NCBI GenBank assembly: GCA_018806915.1
Contig: JAGKQI010000087.1
Location: forward strand, 682,001-746,000
Length of the DNA: 64,000 bases
Reading direction: 5' to 3'
Origin: Phytophthora colocasiae
Lineage: Eukaryota; Oomycota; Peronosporomycetes; Peronosporales; Peronosporaceae
The notes under the pieces were generated by a model. It saw only the letters and a list, made by a program, of their open reading frames with translations. It had not been told where the DNA came from and ran no database searches. The translations under genes were made by a program, and so were the position numbers. Positions 11,308 to 22,412 of the stretch are shown piece after piece. Position 1 is the first letter of the stretch. Each line of letters starts with the position of its first letter.

Positions 11308-13117
11308 TAATGTCGTATAGTGTTGTCGAAGCAGGCGTTGCTATTGTGTTGTTTGCCAGACGCGGATCACGGATCAAACATACTAAGTTTTGTATGGCGA
11401 AGATCGCTATTTGAACATCAAACGTCGTTGTGCTTTGATTTGCTAAGACCAGTCTTTGGAAAAGTAAGACCAGTCTTATGAAAGTAAGAAGTACTGAGTC
11501 TCATGCAGACCACAACGTGTACGGCGATGGCGATGCCGAATCCTTGAATAAAAGAAGAAGGAGTTCTCGCGGTTTATAATTCTGATGCAGTTGGCTACAT
11601 GTACCGGCAGATGGACAAGTGGCGATCGTTTGTGGAAGGACTTGTCCGTTCGCCTGACAGCAGAGCTTACGCTATGGCTGCTACAATGTCGCCTTAGAGA
11701 CACTGAGTGCTAATATCAAACAAACGGTTGAATATTGTAATTGTCAGGTCAGCTGAGCCAAGATGCATGAGATTTAAAGCTCCGAGGATAAGACAAGAGT
11801 ATCGCGCCGATAAGCTATGTATATTCAATTTACTGCAGCTCCGCCATATTCAATAATTGAAGCGTATATACTGGGTAGTTCTCACAGCAACACTCATCCT
11901 ACGGAACCAGCGTTTCAATCCGGGTGTCACGACAACGAATCGGAAACGATGACAGTCGTCAATGCCTGAACAGGGAGAAGGCCCTCTGTTCAATTTGGTC
12001 ATCACTGTACTTGTGTTAGTCACTGGCAGCCTCGAAGATGTCATCGTGTTCATTTTCCATCTCAGTCCAGGCAAGTGTGGCTACTATTCATCGGGTCTAG
12101 TGGCACGAGTGAGTGAGAAGGGTGAGTTGTCAGTCTCAACATCTCCACTTGCCGTTGCATCCACACTGCGATCAATCTGCTCCAACTCCCATGCCACGTA
12201 GCTAAAGTCTGTATTACACTGACCATGCCATCCCTCTAGTGGTTGCAGAACCTTGTGAGGTCTCACAGTATGCCTTCGGTAGAGGTTACAGTGCGCAACA
12301 CCGCTCGTAGTGGGTGCGAGCGTTTCGGTGATTGCAGCAGAGGTCAGTGACGCGGTGATGGTGGTGCCCAACAGAGCCTCCGGTACGCAACGTCGTTCGT
12401 GGTGGGGAGATTTGTCGTGAGTGCTGACGCGACGGCCACGATGGTGATAGCTTCTAACCGGTCCTAGGGCATCCAGCGACACCCATGGGGATGATACTCG
12501 CAAATTCTCTCGAAGCGGGGGGTATGGATCGATGGAGGCAAGGCTTTCAGCACGGCGTCTGGCACGCAGCATCTTCGTAAATGGGGAGCAGCACCAGGGC
12601 CTACGGCGGCCATTTGGACGGTGGTGACACTGCGGTGGAGGCGGAGCTGGCATCGTCAGTCGCTATTGCACAAGCTGGCAAAACTAGGAATGGCATCAAC
12701 TCGGATTTGGATTTTGAGCTCGAAACGCGCGCGATCCATGGTGCCACTAGATACAATCCAAGGTTGAAGAAAGTAGTTCCGCCAATAAGATCAAAATTGG
12801 TAGGCGCGAAGGTCAATGATTGGCAGGATGTGTTGAAGATCGTAGATGAAAGGCTGTGATTGGTGGAATCCGCAAAAGCGAGCCCATTGGGAAAAAGCAG
12901 CGTGTGTCCCACGCATTACCCACACCCAAAGTGCATGGGTGACGCGCCGAGATGGGCATTCATGATCTGCACCTAATAAGGAGACATTTTGTTAGCAATG
13001 AATCATATAACTTCAGTTGAAATTAGCAGTCCTATTGACGACTATAAAAATGACTGGTCCGGATCAAATATCCTCTCCTCAGTATAGAGACACTTCCGGA
13101 TTTGCCAAGTTGTGGAG
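11308..13117. other. No recognisable gene
   Basis: Only short ORFs with no family resemblance. The longest (12084-12653 on -, 12581-12859 on +) overlap each other and show no domain. A TATAAAAA stretch lies at 13043-13050, about 70 nt before the DOT1-like start codon, but no convincing oomycete initiator was seen. Confidence 0.4.
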
Positions 13118-14026
13118 ATGGCGGATTTTTCGGACGCCGAAGATCTGGTGTTGTTTCGTTTGGTGAAGGAGCAAGTAGATGCGGGGCAAAAAGTGGACTG
13201 GAAACGGATAGGGAAGGCTATGTCATCAACCGGGAAAAACCAAGAACAACTTCGAAGCCGGCTAAAAACCCTCAAGAGGACTCACGGTTGCGATTTGACC
13301 CGCTTCCCACGATATTTCTTTTGTGAGCGTACGAAATCGATTCCGCCGTACCATAATAAACCTCAGCGGTCAAGTGAAGCAATTATACCAACGTCCGATG
13401 AGATTCACCATCAAGTGGCCGAGTTATTTTCCTCAGTTTCGCGGCAGCAGATTCGTTTAAGAAGCGCCACACCAGACGCACATCCTGGTGAGATGACTTC
13501 TATGGCAGTGTCTACAATCCTATCAGCTCTACCAACCCTGTCAATTAAGGATGTTTTTCTGGATATTGGATCCGGTATCGGCAATGTTATTGTGCAAGTG
13601 GGGCTAGCAACAAGTGTTGGGGTATCAATAGGAGTTGAGCTTCAAGATCACCTTGCATTGCTGTCGAAGACGATTATCTATGGGGCTACGTCACGACTCC
13701 CAAAGCTTGCCAAGGTTATTGTACATGCAGATGACATTCGGGGGGCTCGCTCTGTCACTCGCGATGCGATGCAATCCAGTACGGTGGCATTTTCTAATAA
13801 TCTCGTGTTCGATCCATCGAGCAACGATGCACTGGAGATGTTTGCTATAAAAGCGCCCTATCTCGTTCATCTTGTTGTAACACGCAAGTTTTGCTGGCGC
13901 CACAGAGAAGGATGTAAACGCGAATTCTGCTCAGTGTGGCAGCTTCATCGGATCTTACCAGTTGACGTTTCGTGGTCAGCTCAGTCTCAACAGGTGTTCT
14001 GGTATACTAAGAAGAGTAGCGTCTAA
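13118..14026 (+). CDS. DOT1-like histone lysine methyltransferase-domain protein
   Basis: A continuous 302-residue frame from ATG 13118 (MADFSDAEDLVLFR) to TAA 14024-14026. Residues about 8-65 resemble a SANT/Myb-like helical segment (LVKEQVDAGQKVDWKRIGKA). The C-terminal half carries DOT1-type SAM-binding motifs. These are VFLDIGSGIGNVIVQVG (about 148-164, family D-x-G-S-G-x-G-N), GVSIGVELQD (family x-GVE) and NNLVFDPSSNDALEMF (family NN-x-x-F), with a WSAQSQQVFWY end like the DOT1 VSWT...Y strand. DOT1 enzymes methylate histone H3 Lys79. The protein is short and has no other recognised domain. It lies among transposon debris, so it could be a captured gene, a transposon cargo gene or a young duplicate. 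The frame is uninterrupted, unlike nearly everything around it. Confidence 0.75.
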   Translation: MADFSDAEDLVLFRLVKEQVDAGQKVDWKRIGKAMSSTGKNQEQLRSRLKTLKRTHGCDLTRFPRYFFCERTKSIPPYHNKPQRSSEAIIPTSDEIHHQVAELFSSVSRQQIRLRSATPDAHPGEMTSMAVSTILSALPTLSIKDVFLDIGSGIGNVIVQVGLATSVGVSIGVELQDHLALLSKTIIYGATSRLPKLAKVIVHADDIRGARSVTRDAMQSSTVAFSNNLVFDPSSNDALEMFAIKAPYLVHLVVTRKFCWRHREGCKREFCSVWQLHRILPVDVSWSAQSQQVFWYTKKSSV

Positions 14027-14461
14027 AGCGTTTTCCGGGGCAACCCAAGCATACATGTTGTAACAACCTCGAAAACGAGATTAGTTGTTTTAGGTGACAA
14101 TTTCTTTAGCTCGTATACGTGTACTGTATTACCTAGTCTGTCATAGTAGCCACGAGCTCAAGAATAGTGTATTATCAAGCTCACAAGTCAATGGATCTTG
14201 TCACGAGCAATGGGAATCCTGTTGAAAGAGAATCCCCAAGGGAAAATGCTGGTGAAGTCGTGCTTTTAACTCATTCAAACCTATCGAAAGCTGTCCTGCA
14301 TGCAATTAGCGCCACCGATTCCAAGTTGGCATTGATATGATGCTGGTGAACGAGCACTTGATAACTCAAGACGCCAACTGTTCGTTGAAAGAAGAAGTTT
14401 CTTTTCCAAAGGAGACGTTAGCTAAAAGACTAACTATTTTGATGAGAAAACTGACGAGCAT

Positions 14462-14725
14462 ATGGTTCGAATCGCAGAATTGGAGAAGGAGCTGACTGAA
14501 GTTCAAGAAGAAAAAGAGAAAGTTCTCGTTTCATCGCAAGAAGTACCCGAAAACGAACAGAGTGAACGAGCTGCAAAGCCGAAAAAAGGTCAAGAGGAAC
14601 TTGCTGTTGTTAAAGAAGAACGACGACTGTTTCATGCGTTTGTAGCGGCGAAACGCGAGATGGAATCGTATATTCGAACTCTCGATACTAAAATCGACGC
14701 TCAACGCGCTTTTTTCCCGACGTAA
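14462..14725 (+). pseudogene. Coiled-coil fragment, probable gene remnant
   Basis: An 87-codon frame rich in Glu/Lys heptads (VRIAELEKELTEVQEEKEK) predicts a coiled coil. Similar broken coiled-coil coding sequence continues downstream to about 14800 (MQHLERNNLLEQARAKQ in another frame) and upstream to about 14340. It could be the stalk of the kinesin whose motor lies at 10500-11307, but nothing in the fragment itself proves this. Confidence 0.4.
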
Positions 14726-14809
14726 ATGCAGCATTTGGAGAGAAATAATCTATTGGAGCAAGCACGCGCCAAGCAGGAGGACGGATGCAAGCTGCTAAGG
14801 TGGAGCTGA

Positions 14810-15935
14810 TGCTACGATCATCCACTCAATGTACTTTACTGGAGAACGAGCATTTTACGCAAGAATTGGCCTTTCAGAGTCGAGAAACGGAGAAATTAAT
14901 AACGTTTGGACGAAGCACAGCATAAATTGATGAAAGTGAGAGCGTAGAACAAAGTTCTTGAGTGATATATCTTACTTTGTGTTGCGTCGAAAACTCTATT
15001 ATATCGGCAAACTGCAAAATTCCTTCAAGAAGCATTGTCAATTTATCCACCATCACGCAGTTGAACTTGATTGAAAAGCTAACCTGAAAACTGGGGTTTG
15101 AATCAGCGACGAATGTAATCCCTGAAAGGGCAACCAACATCTGGATTCCGCTGGCTTAGTGTAGTTTTAGAATCTTGAGATAGAATCACGCAGACGAGAA
15201 ATCCGCTAACTAGTTAATCCACTCATTTTCCTTCCTGCGCTTCGAGACGTATATCGCCGTAAAACACGTGTAGTACGTCATGCTAAGTAACGAAGGTATC
15301 GGATTTAGAGGTTTGGGGAACAGAATATATTCAAAGGTGTAAAATTATTTAGCTCGTGGTTCCATGTCTCCCAGGTAAACTCGTTATCTCATTGAAATAG
15401 GTACCGGAATCTAACATGTATGTGCAAGACCAATTGCTACGCCATATGACACCTTCAAATTGTGATTACAGGATAGTATGTGACGTCAATTTATAATGTG
15501 TTCAGTTGTACAGCGCCGAAGTTGCTACACACTAACAATAGTGAGCCTTGCTATTGTTGACTAGACTGCAGAGGTTGTTCAAGCGTGTAATCAGCTCCAC
15601 GTCACGTAAAATATAGCGTCACCTCTCAGTGGTTGCAAAGACAAAGACACTGGAAGAAATATATATGATTATACGCTGTAGTCGGTCTTCAAATGATATC
15701 AATCTAAACACTTGATACATGCTTGTAGTCTCTTTTCTTGATGAAATAGCGACACTACATTTTCAACAAATTCCATTTAGTACACTCCGAAATAATCACA
15801 ACCAACCTCAACGGGAGGCGAGCAAACTTTTATGAAAGCTATGGCGAGACACCATTTATCTTGAACCCATCGTACTCAACCGTTTGCAAAACATCTCCAT
15901 CCAAGCTCTAAGCGAGCAAACCACAGCAAACCTCC
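14810..15935. other. No recognisable gene
   Basis: AT-rich sequence with short ORFs only. No repeats, ends or domains were recognised. Confidence 0.4.
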
Positions 15936-16310
15936 TTAATCCACATCTACACTCGTGCACTTCTCGTCTCCATATTGATATCGTAGCCCTTGGCTTTGAG
16001 CTTCTTTTTTGGCAAGAGGACGTTTCCGAATGAACACGGAGAGTCGAGGAGTTTCCGAACCATCTATAGTATTGTAGGCGTGGGTGGGGGTTGGATGGAA
16101 GCAGTTAATGACAATTGAGGTAATTGTTGGAGTAGCTTTCGGTCGAGGAGACGTTGATACAGGAATGGAAGGCCTGCGTGGCGTCAGAACTCGCGGCAGT
16201 TCATGATATGAGGTTGGCCTTCGTTTTGATCCGGAGGCGGAGAAGCCAGGTGAGTCACGGTAGGCTCCTCGGCTATTTGTACGCGATGGGTACATGCGTA
16301 TGTTCCCCAC
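15936..16310 (-). pseudogene. Kinesin motor N-terminal fragment (inverted relative to the motor core)
   Basis: The minus-strand ORF begins with a Ser/Arg/Pro-rich stretch (SPGFSASGSKRRPTSYHELP) and ends with RLSVFIRKRPLAKKEAQSQG. The latter matches the kinesin beta-1 strand signature (I-x-V-x-V-RKRP-L-x-KKE), typical of kinesin-13. The frame stops shortly afterwards. The orientation is opposite to the motor core at 10500-11307, so if they come from one gene an inversion separated them. Confidence 0.55.
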
Positions 16311-16558
16311 GGTACTTCTTTTTACTTGAATTTGTCAGTGCGAAGTTGACTACTGCACGATTCTAGCGAATCAGGCGTCATCAACGTTCTGGTTGTCAAA
16401 ACGTACATGAAGTACGTTTTAGCAAAAAAAAACTCCAAAAGTTTATATATATTGTCATTTTGCCTGTGAAACCTGAACCAGTAGAAGCATACTTGAAGTA
16501 ACTTTTTACCACGTCTTACTTGATGTTTGTATTGGGGTTCTTAATATAGAAATGTATG

Positions 16559-16563
16559 GCGAT
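16559..16563. repeat. Target-site duplication (GCGAT) left of the Gypsy element
   Basis: GCGAT here is repeated at 24155-24159 directly outside the other LTR. Confidence 0.9.
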
Positions 16564-16984
16564 TGCAGCGGGGCTGCGTAGGTGTGCACGGCACAGAGGA
16601 AGTTTAGTTGACTCGTAGAGTCCTGCTTGCAAGGCACTAGCCTTCGGTTCTATACAAGAACCAAGTAGTCCACTAAATACGGGACTCACAGAGTCAGTGT
16701 CCCTATAACAAAGGACTAACACTAACTATGTAAAATGCAAACTGATTTTTATTGACTTTATTGTCCTAATCCTAAATGTAACGGATTTAGTATCTAACAT
16801 ACTAAATCCTAATCAAAATGCAACGTGAGGCTCTGAGGCCATCTACGTATCTACTCGTGTGTGCCACACCATTATGTACCCACATAAATGTATCATGAGT
16901 GTCACACACTATTATGTACCCACATAAATGTATCCACGTGTGTCACACACCAACGAGAAACATTCGTGTAACATCCCCGTTACA
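16564..16984 (-). repeat. 3' LTR of the Gypsy element
   Basis: 421 bp. On the minus strand it begins TGTAACGGGGATG and ends in CA. It differs from the 5' LTR by one extra G in a G-run (16571-16574) and one A/G substitution near 16816. Confidence 0.93.
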
Positions 16985-16996
16985 CTCTCCCCCACC
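16985..16996 (-). other. Polypurine tract of the Gypsy element
   Basis: On the minus strand GGTGGGGGAGAG lies immediately 5' of the 3' LTR, where the plus-strand DNA primer is expected. Confidence 0.8.
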
Positions 16997-17895
16997 AAGA
17001 CTCCGGATACCGTATCCGGAAAGTGTAAACACACGACGCGATTATCGGCCGATGGCCACGGCACCTTGCCTTGCGCGGACGGCGCTGTCTCTCGTGCGTG
17101 TTACACGCCTCCGTACGCGATGCCACTTGGTACACACTTGGGCCCAATGCTTACCAAGCATAGGAGCCTACTGGCTCGAGTCAAGGGGCTCTACGGGCAT
17201 GGAAAGAAGGCCACAGGTGGCGTATCTATGATACTACTGGATCAGTGATCCACAGGGCAAGCCTTCCAAGCTACCAACGGTTCCACGAACCCCACAGCAG
17301 TGGGGCCCACTCGCTTCACAGTTAATGTGACCCTCGGATGAGCACTGTGTGCAGGGCTTGATGCCCAAGTTGTCCTTGAAGCAGGCGCAAGCGCCACTAT
17401 GTGTCACAGACACTGTGTCTTGTGAATACACGTGCTCAGCACAGTCGTAGACACGACAACGAGCACCAGACAGCTAAGCTGTCGCTCAGGAGGAGCTTAC
17501 CTACCTCCTACTGCTATGCAGCATGCGGGGTCCAATGCATTGGCATCCCTGGCATCCACAGTGCCTCATGACATAGTCATACCCATTGATCGCTTCTAGC
17601 GTCAGGTGATCGGATAGAATCCGTTTCCATCACCACTTGTCACTTATACAGAACGTCATTAAGACGGTTGTTCATCACGAACCATCTTCGCTTCATGATC
17701 GCGAAGCTCCGGGCCATAGGCCAGTGTTGTTAAAGGGTCATAGACCCTTGAAACACGCGCGCGAGGCGCATGTAGCTCTACTGCACTTGCAGTTTGAGCA
17801 TTCGATGCCATGTCGACGGCACCGACGTGCTCGCTGCAAGTATTGCAGCTACGGGTCAGAGCCTGAGCTCAGCAACGACCCTGTGGACTCCCACC

Positions 17896-20800
17896 TTAGT
17901 GGGAGGTGCTTGGCACCCGGCGACTCCGTCGCACCCCCATCGGGCGGTCTGACACCGGGTGTGCCCGATCATACGCGTCAACGACGTCGGGGCAATCCTG
18001 CCGTAGTGGCACCTCAAACTCCCACGAGTTCTGTGAGTGAGGGTAACCTCGCCACTTCACCAGATACTGGTTGTGACCTTGGCGACGACGCCGCGCCATC
18101 AGGCGATCCACGTGATAGTGAAGCTCACCTTGCTCATCGAGCAGAGCAGGAGGAGGACGAGCGGTCGATGGGTTCTCGCGCTGCGAGTGTAGACGCGCTG
18201 CATTGCTTGCAGACCCGCGTCGGCTCGGTGAAGGAGCACGACCACCACGTCGGTCATCCGACCCATCGCTTAGCGACTGGTCTCGAGGAGACCTAAAGTC
18301 GCGGGGACCGGTCTGAGTCGCCTCTGGTGCTGCATCAGCGGGTCTATGACCTCGAGCATCACGTTGCTCCGGATTGACAAGACCTGTTGGTTCGGATGCA
18401 ACCACCTGTGGCTCTGCCACCTGCTGCCGTGCAGCCTTCGTCCGACTCGGCGCCAGCTCCTCAGAACTCCCAAGAGCAGGGTCCCGATATGGCTTAAGCA
18501 AGCCCACGTAGAACACAGGATGTGTTCGCATACGCTTTGGCAAGTCAAGCGTGTATGCCAGGCCCTTCTTGGCCACGACCGTGAACGGTCCAATGAAGCG
18601 CGGCCGCAACTTCGTCTTGAAGACGGCTGACACTGCGTGTGTAGGCAGGTTCTTAGCGTTTAATAAAACGTGGTCACCGACCTTGAACTCCCACATGTTT
18701 CTTCTGCCTTTGGCATCAGCTTGTTCCTTTTGAACATCTTGGCTTTCAGCCATTGCGTCACGCACACGGCGTAAGACGCTAAGCCTCATCGAGAGGAAGT
18801 CATCGACTTGCTTGCGAACAGCAAGGGGGCTGACATCAGCAAGCTCGGAGTCGAGCGACGGCACAGCCTCTCCCCCACCAAGCCCAAGGCTACCGCGTGG
18901 CGGAGTGAGCGGGACGCGCGGATGCGCAAGGCCGTTCACGTAGAACGGGGTGAAGCCTGTCGAGGCATGCACCGCGTTGTTCATTGAGAACTCAACGAGA
19001 GGGAGCATAGCGCTCCAACGCTTCGGCGTTTCAGCGCATACGCTGCGGAGGATGTCCTCCAGGACGCGGTTCACGCGTTCAGTCTGACCGTCGGTCTGCG
19101 GATGATCCGCCGTGGACATGTCCAGTCGAGTGCCAAGCACTTTGAAGACGGACGTCCAGAAGTGACCCGTGAAACGGGGGTCTCGATCCGAGACAATGGT
19201 CTCTGGCAGCCCATGCTGGCGGAAGACCCGATCGATAAAGATCGTCGCTGTACCAGCGCCATCGACGGTGTCCGGCACAGCCGCTAGGTGAGCCATCTTG
19301 CTCAGACGGTCAACAAAGACCACAACGCCTGTGTTGCCTGCCGTATCCTTCGGCAGGCCAAACACGAAGTCCATACTCATGGACTGCCAACACCCAGAGG
19401 GTACAGGCAAGCTCGCCAAAGGCGCTGCCGCATGCGGCGAGGGTTTAACCCGCTGACACGTCTCGCACGTGTGCACATATGTGCTGACCCACTTGTACAT
19501 CTTCGGCCACAAGTACATGGAGCTCACCGAGCCGTAGGTCTTCTCGCGACCGAGGTGGCCGCTTGTGGGCGTGTCGTGGGCCTCATAGAGGATACGATAC
19601 TTCAGGTCCTCATCGTGAGGAACCACCACACGTGGTGGGTCATCCTGACCCGTGCTGTAGTACAGCAGACCGCCTTCCAGGCTATAGCGTTGGAGTCTCG
19701 CCTTTAGGCGTCGTGACAGAGTCACCTTTGAGTCCTTAAACTCATCGCTCCCTAGAGCTTGAAGCAGCGCGACACAAGAGTCGTCCTGAGCGTACGCTGC
19801 TCGAACCATGTCCGTCACGGACGACGTCACCGAGGTGACATGAGATAACTCATAGTCCGGGCGACGTGATAACGCGTCAGCGAGGACGTTCTGCCTGCCA
19901 GGCTTGTACTTCACCTCGAAGTTATACTCCGCAAAGAAGGAGAGCCATCGGGCCATCCTCTGCGAGAGGTGAGGCGACTGCGTCGCTGTGCGTAGTGACG
20001 CATGATCCGTGTAGATCACAAACGGCTTGGAGCCGAGCAGGTGAACCCTGAATTTGACGAGAGCGTACTTCATCGCAAGTAGCTCCTTGTCATGAACTGG
20101 ATAGTTCTTCTCAGCAGCCTTGAGCTGCCGAGACTCAAACGCAATGACGCGTTCGCGCCCGTCGGCGTCGGCTTGTAGCAAAGCACTGCCGATGGCAAAG
20201 TCCGAGGCGTCACAGACGACGATGAACGGCCGATCGGGGTCTGGCAACGCCAGTATCGGTGCCTGAAGCAGGCTATCCTTGATGCGAGTGAACGCACTCT
20301 CGTGCTCAGCACGCCATACCCATTCGGCATCCTTCTTAACGAGATCCGACAGTGGCCGAGCCAACTCAGCGTAGTTCTCGCTGTACTTGTGCAAGTAGTT
20401 GGCCAAGCCCAGCCACTTACGCAAGTCCTTCTGGTTCAAGGGAACCGGCCAGTCCACAATGGCCTTGACCTTTGCTGGATCAGCACGAAGGCCATGCTTC
20501 CCAATGAAGCACCCTAGGAAAGGGATTTCTTCCGCGCCAAAGACGCACTTGTCCGCGTTGGCGTACAACTTGTTGGTGCGCATGCACTCGAGCACTGCTC
20601 TCACGTGTTCCACGTGTACCTCGACATCAGTCTTTCCGTGCTCAGCACGACTGTGGACGAACACATCGTCAAAGTACGTCTGTGCGAATGCCCGTAGGGG
20701 CCTGAACAACTGCGTCACTAGACGATTGAACGTTGCAGGCGCATTCGACAGCCCTTGGGGCATGACGAGCCACTCCCAGAGCATACCGCTCGGGGTGCTC

Positions 20801-20982
20801 ACCGCTGTAAGCGGAATATCACTGGCTCGCATGAGCAGCTGATAGTAGCCATCGACTAAGTCGAGCGCACTGTACATGGTGCAACCCACCATGTTGTTCT
20901 GAAGAACATCCTTCCTAGGAATCGGCGTCTGCGCCGGAATCGTGGCAGCGTTGAGCTTGTTAAAGCGTGAACGATACGCCAC
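17896..20982 (-). CDS. pol: Gypsy pol: reverse transcriptase, RNase H, integrase, chromodomain
   Basis: A frame of about 1028 codons. RT: YSALDLVDGYYQL, then the active-site TYFDDVFVHS near residue 102. RNase H: VVCDASDFAIGSALLQ, then HDKELLAMKYAL, then YTDHASL. Integrase: an HHCC zinc finger (HDTPTSGHLGREKTY...CETCQRVK), then the D,D,E core in SMDFVFG, VSDRDPRFTGHFW and HPQTDGQTERVNR. The C-terminus carries a chromodomain (YHVDRLMARRRRQG...YLVKWRGY), expected to steer integration to modified chromatin. The functional protein would begin further upstream: the RT N-terminus lies in another frame (20856-22412), with the shift at about 20955-20975. Apart from that break this part looks complete. 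Confidence 0.93.
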   Translation of the reverse strand: MAYRSRFNKLNAATIPAQTPIPRKDVLQNNMVGCTMYSALDLVDGYYQLLMRASDIPLTAVSTPSGMLWEWLVMPQGLSNAPATFNRLVTQLFRPLRAFAQTYFDDVFVHSRAEHGKTDVEVHVEHVRAVLECMRTNKLYANADKCVFGAEEIPFLGCFIGKHGLRADPAKVKAIVDWPVPLNQKDLRKWLGLANYLHKYSENYAELARPLSDLVKKDAEWVWRAEHESAFTRIKDSLLQAPILALPDPDRPFIVVCDASDFAIGSALLQADADGRERVIAFESRQLKAAEKNYPVHDKELLAMKYALVKFRVHLLGSKPFVIYTDHASLRTATQSPHLSQRMARWLSFFAEYNFEVKYKPGRQNVLADALSRRPDYELSHVTSVTSSVTDMVRAAYAQDDSCVALLQALGSDEFKDSKVTLSRRLKARLQRYSLEGGLLYYSTGQDDPPRVVVPHDEDLKYRILYEAHDTPTSGHLGREKTYGSVSSMYLWPKMYKWVSTYVHTCETCQRVKPSPHAAAPLASLPVPSGCWQSMSMDFVFGLPKDTAGNTGVVVFVDRLSKMAHLAAVPDTVDGAGTATIFIDRVFRQHGLPETIVSDRDPRFTGHFWTSVFKVLGTRLDMSTADHPQTDGQTERVNRVLEDILRSVCAETPKRWSAMLPLVEFSMNNAVHASTGFTPFYVNGLAHPRVPLTPPRGSLGLGGGEAVPSLDSELADVSPLAVRKQVDDFLSMRLSVLRRVRDAMAESQDVQKEQADAKGRRNMWEFKVGDHVLLNAKNLPTHAVSAVFKTKLRPRFIGPFTVVAKKGLAYTLDLPKRMRTHPVFYVGLLKPYRDPALGSSEELAPSRTKAARQQVAEPQVVASEPTGLVNPEQRDARGHRPADAAPEATQTGPRDFRSPRDQSLSDGSDDRRGGRAPSPSRRGSASNAARLHSQRENPSTARPPPALLDEQGELHYHVDRLMARRRRQGHNQYLVKWRGYPHSQNSWEFEVPLRQDCPDVVDAYDRAHPVSDRPMGVRRSRRVPSTSH

Positions 20983-22412
20983 TTGCCATTCGGCTTTCTG
21001 ACACAGAACGTTGGCGCGGAGTGCGGAGACTTGCTCTCGCGCACGAGACCCGCCGCGTGCTTAGCACGGAAGAAGGCGTCAATGACGTCGCATTGCTCTT
21101 TAGGAAGAGGCCACTGCCGGGTCACGCAGTATTTAGTTCCGGGAACTAAGTCGATCTCGTGACGAACGCCTCGGTCAGGAGGCAGGCCACTCGGTGGTTC
21201 CTTTGAGACAACGTCTCCATATTCCTTCAGCAAGGAGTAGAAGGGATCCGAGGGATTCTTGAGGATCTCCGATCCACTCCTGGCGCTCAGCGCCTTCTTG
21301 ACCTCGGCCAAGACGGACTCGTCTACGAGGGACGATGAGTTTAACTCCTCCTCAGGTCGAACGATGACCACCTCGGCGAGTTCGCCAGCCTTCAAGGCAT
21401 CGCCAAAGTCGGCGAACGACATCTCTTCTAGCTCAAGGAGCTTGTCAACACTCGGCAGTCCGTCCAGCAGGACGCTGCCTTCGGCACTGCCGTCCACTCC
21501 ATCAACCAGAGTGTATAGCTGCCCACAGCCCTCCCGTGCGTTGACACTTGACGTCACGGACGACTCAGACGCAGAGCGTCTCGCCCATAGGGCCTTTCGA
21601 CGTCTTCGCCTAGCCGACGAACGTCCACTCGACGGAGTACGTGCCGCCGCACAGGTTATGGCCTTGCCCGGCCCAGTGTCAGTGACACTCAGTGACTGAC
21701 TCGGTCTACCGCCGACGTCACTAGACGGAGTACGTGCCGCCGCACAGGTTTCGGCCCCTTCAGGCCCAGTGTCAGTGACACTCTGCGATCCACTCGGTCG
21801 ACGACCGATGCCGCTCAGCGGAGTACCTGCCGCTGCACAATCAATGACCGTAACAGGTCCAGTGTCAGAGACACTCAGCGATCGACTTGGTCCACGACCA
21901 GTATCACTCGACGGAGTACGTGCCGCCCCACAGTTCACGGCCTGGTAAGGCCCGATGCCATCGGCATCCAGTGACGGTCCATGACCGGCGTCACTCGGCG
22001 GAGTACGTGCCGCCCCACAGGGGTTACGTGAGCTTTGCCCACACGTTGACTCACTGTCAACCAGCGCTACGCGCTCAACAGGACTGCGGTCCTCGCACTC
22101 GGCGCTGTCCACCAACTTGGACACACCGACTTCCAGCATCATAGCCGACTCGGCTCGATGCTCGCGCCAATAGCGCTTCTGCTTCCTAGCAGAGGTGGGT
22201 TCATGACTCGCCAAAGCTCCACTAGGAGAGAAGTGCGTAGCACCTAAGGTCTTCGACCTCCAATCAATCCATGGCTCGTGGCGCTCCAGCCACGCCATGC
22301 CAAGGATGAGGTCGTACCTCGAATCCAGGTCCAGGACCAAGCAGCGTTCCACGCTATCGAAGTCCAAGAACTTCAGCCGCAGGTCCATGGGGACCTTGGC
22401 TACCCGTGACAC
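20856..22412 (-). CDS. pol: Gypsy pol: protease C-terminal part, linker and RT N-terminus
   Basis: The start (DLRLKFLDFDSVERCLVLDL, then YDLILGMAWLERHEPWIDW) is the C-terminal half of a retropepsin-like protease. The middle contains about five tandem units of roughly 31 residues (CAAARTPSS...SLSVTDTGP), then an acidic linker. The end has the RT N-terminal fingers (HEIDLVPGTKYCVTRQWPLP, then APTFCVRKPNGKWRIVHAL). The frame leaves the homologous path after RIVHA, and the RT continues in the frame of 17896-20982. Confidence 0.88.
   Translation of the reverse strand: MSRVAKVPMDLRLKFLDFDSVERCLVLDLDSRYDLILGMAWLERHEPWIDWRSKTLGATHFSPSGALASHEPTSARKQKRYWREHRAESAMMLEVGVSKLVDSAECEDRSPVERVALVDSESTCGQSSRNPCGAARTPPSDAGHGPSLDADGIGPYQAVNCGAARTPSSDTGRGPSRSLSVSDTGPVTVIDCAAAGTPLSGIGRRPSGSQSVTDTGPEGAETCAAARTPSSDVGGRPSQSLSVTDTGPGKAITCAAARTPSSGRSSARRRRRKALWARRSASESSVTSSVNAREGCGQLYTLVDGVDGSAEGSVLLDGLPSVDKLLELEEMSFADFGDALKAGELAEVVIVRPEEELNSSSLVDESVLAEVKKALSARSGSEILKNPSDPFYSLLKEYGDVVSKEPPSGLPPDRGVRHEIDLVPGTKYCVTRQWPLPKEQCDVIDAFFRAKHAAGLVRESKSPHSAPTFCVRKPNGKWRIVHALTSSTLPRFRRRRRFLGRMFFRTTWWVAPCTVRST
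21631..22015 (-). repeat. Coding minisatellite (about 93-bp period) inside Gypsy pol
   Basis: About five diverged units, marked by GGAGTACGTGCCGCC-like blocks beginning near 21631, 21724, 21817, 21911 and 21997. The period is a multiple of three, so the units add a repeated CAAARTPSS...SVTDTGP segment between protease and RT without breaking the frame. Confidence 0.8.

Noticed and set aside
17637..18296. Plus-strand ORF of 219 codons in the Gypsy pol
   Set aside because: Shadow of the integrase C-terminus/chromodomain frame on the minus strand. No domain of its own.
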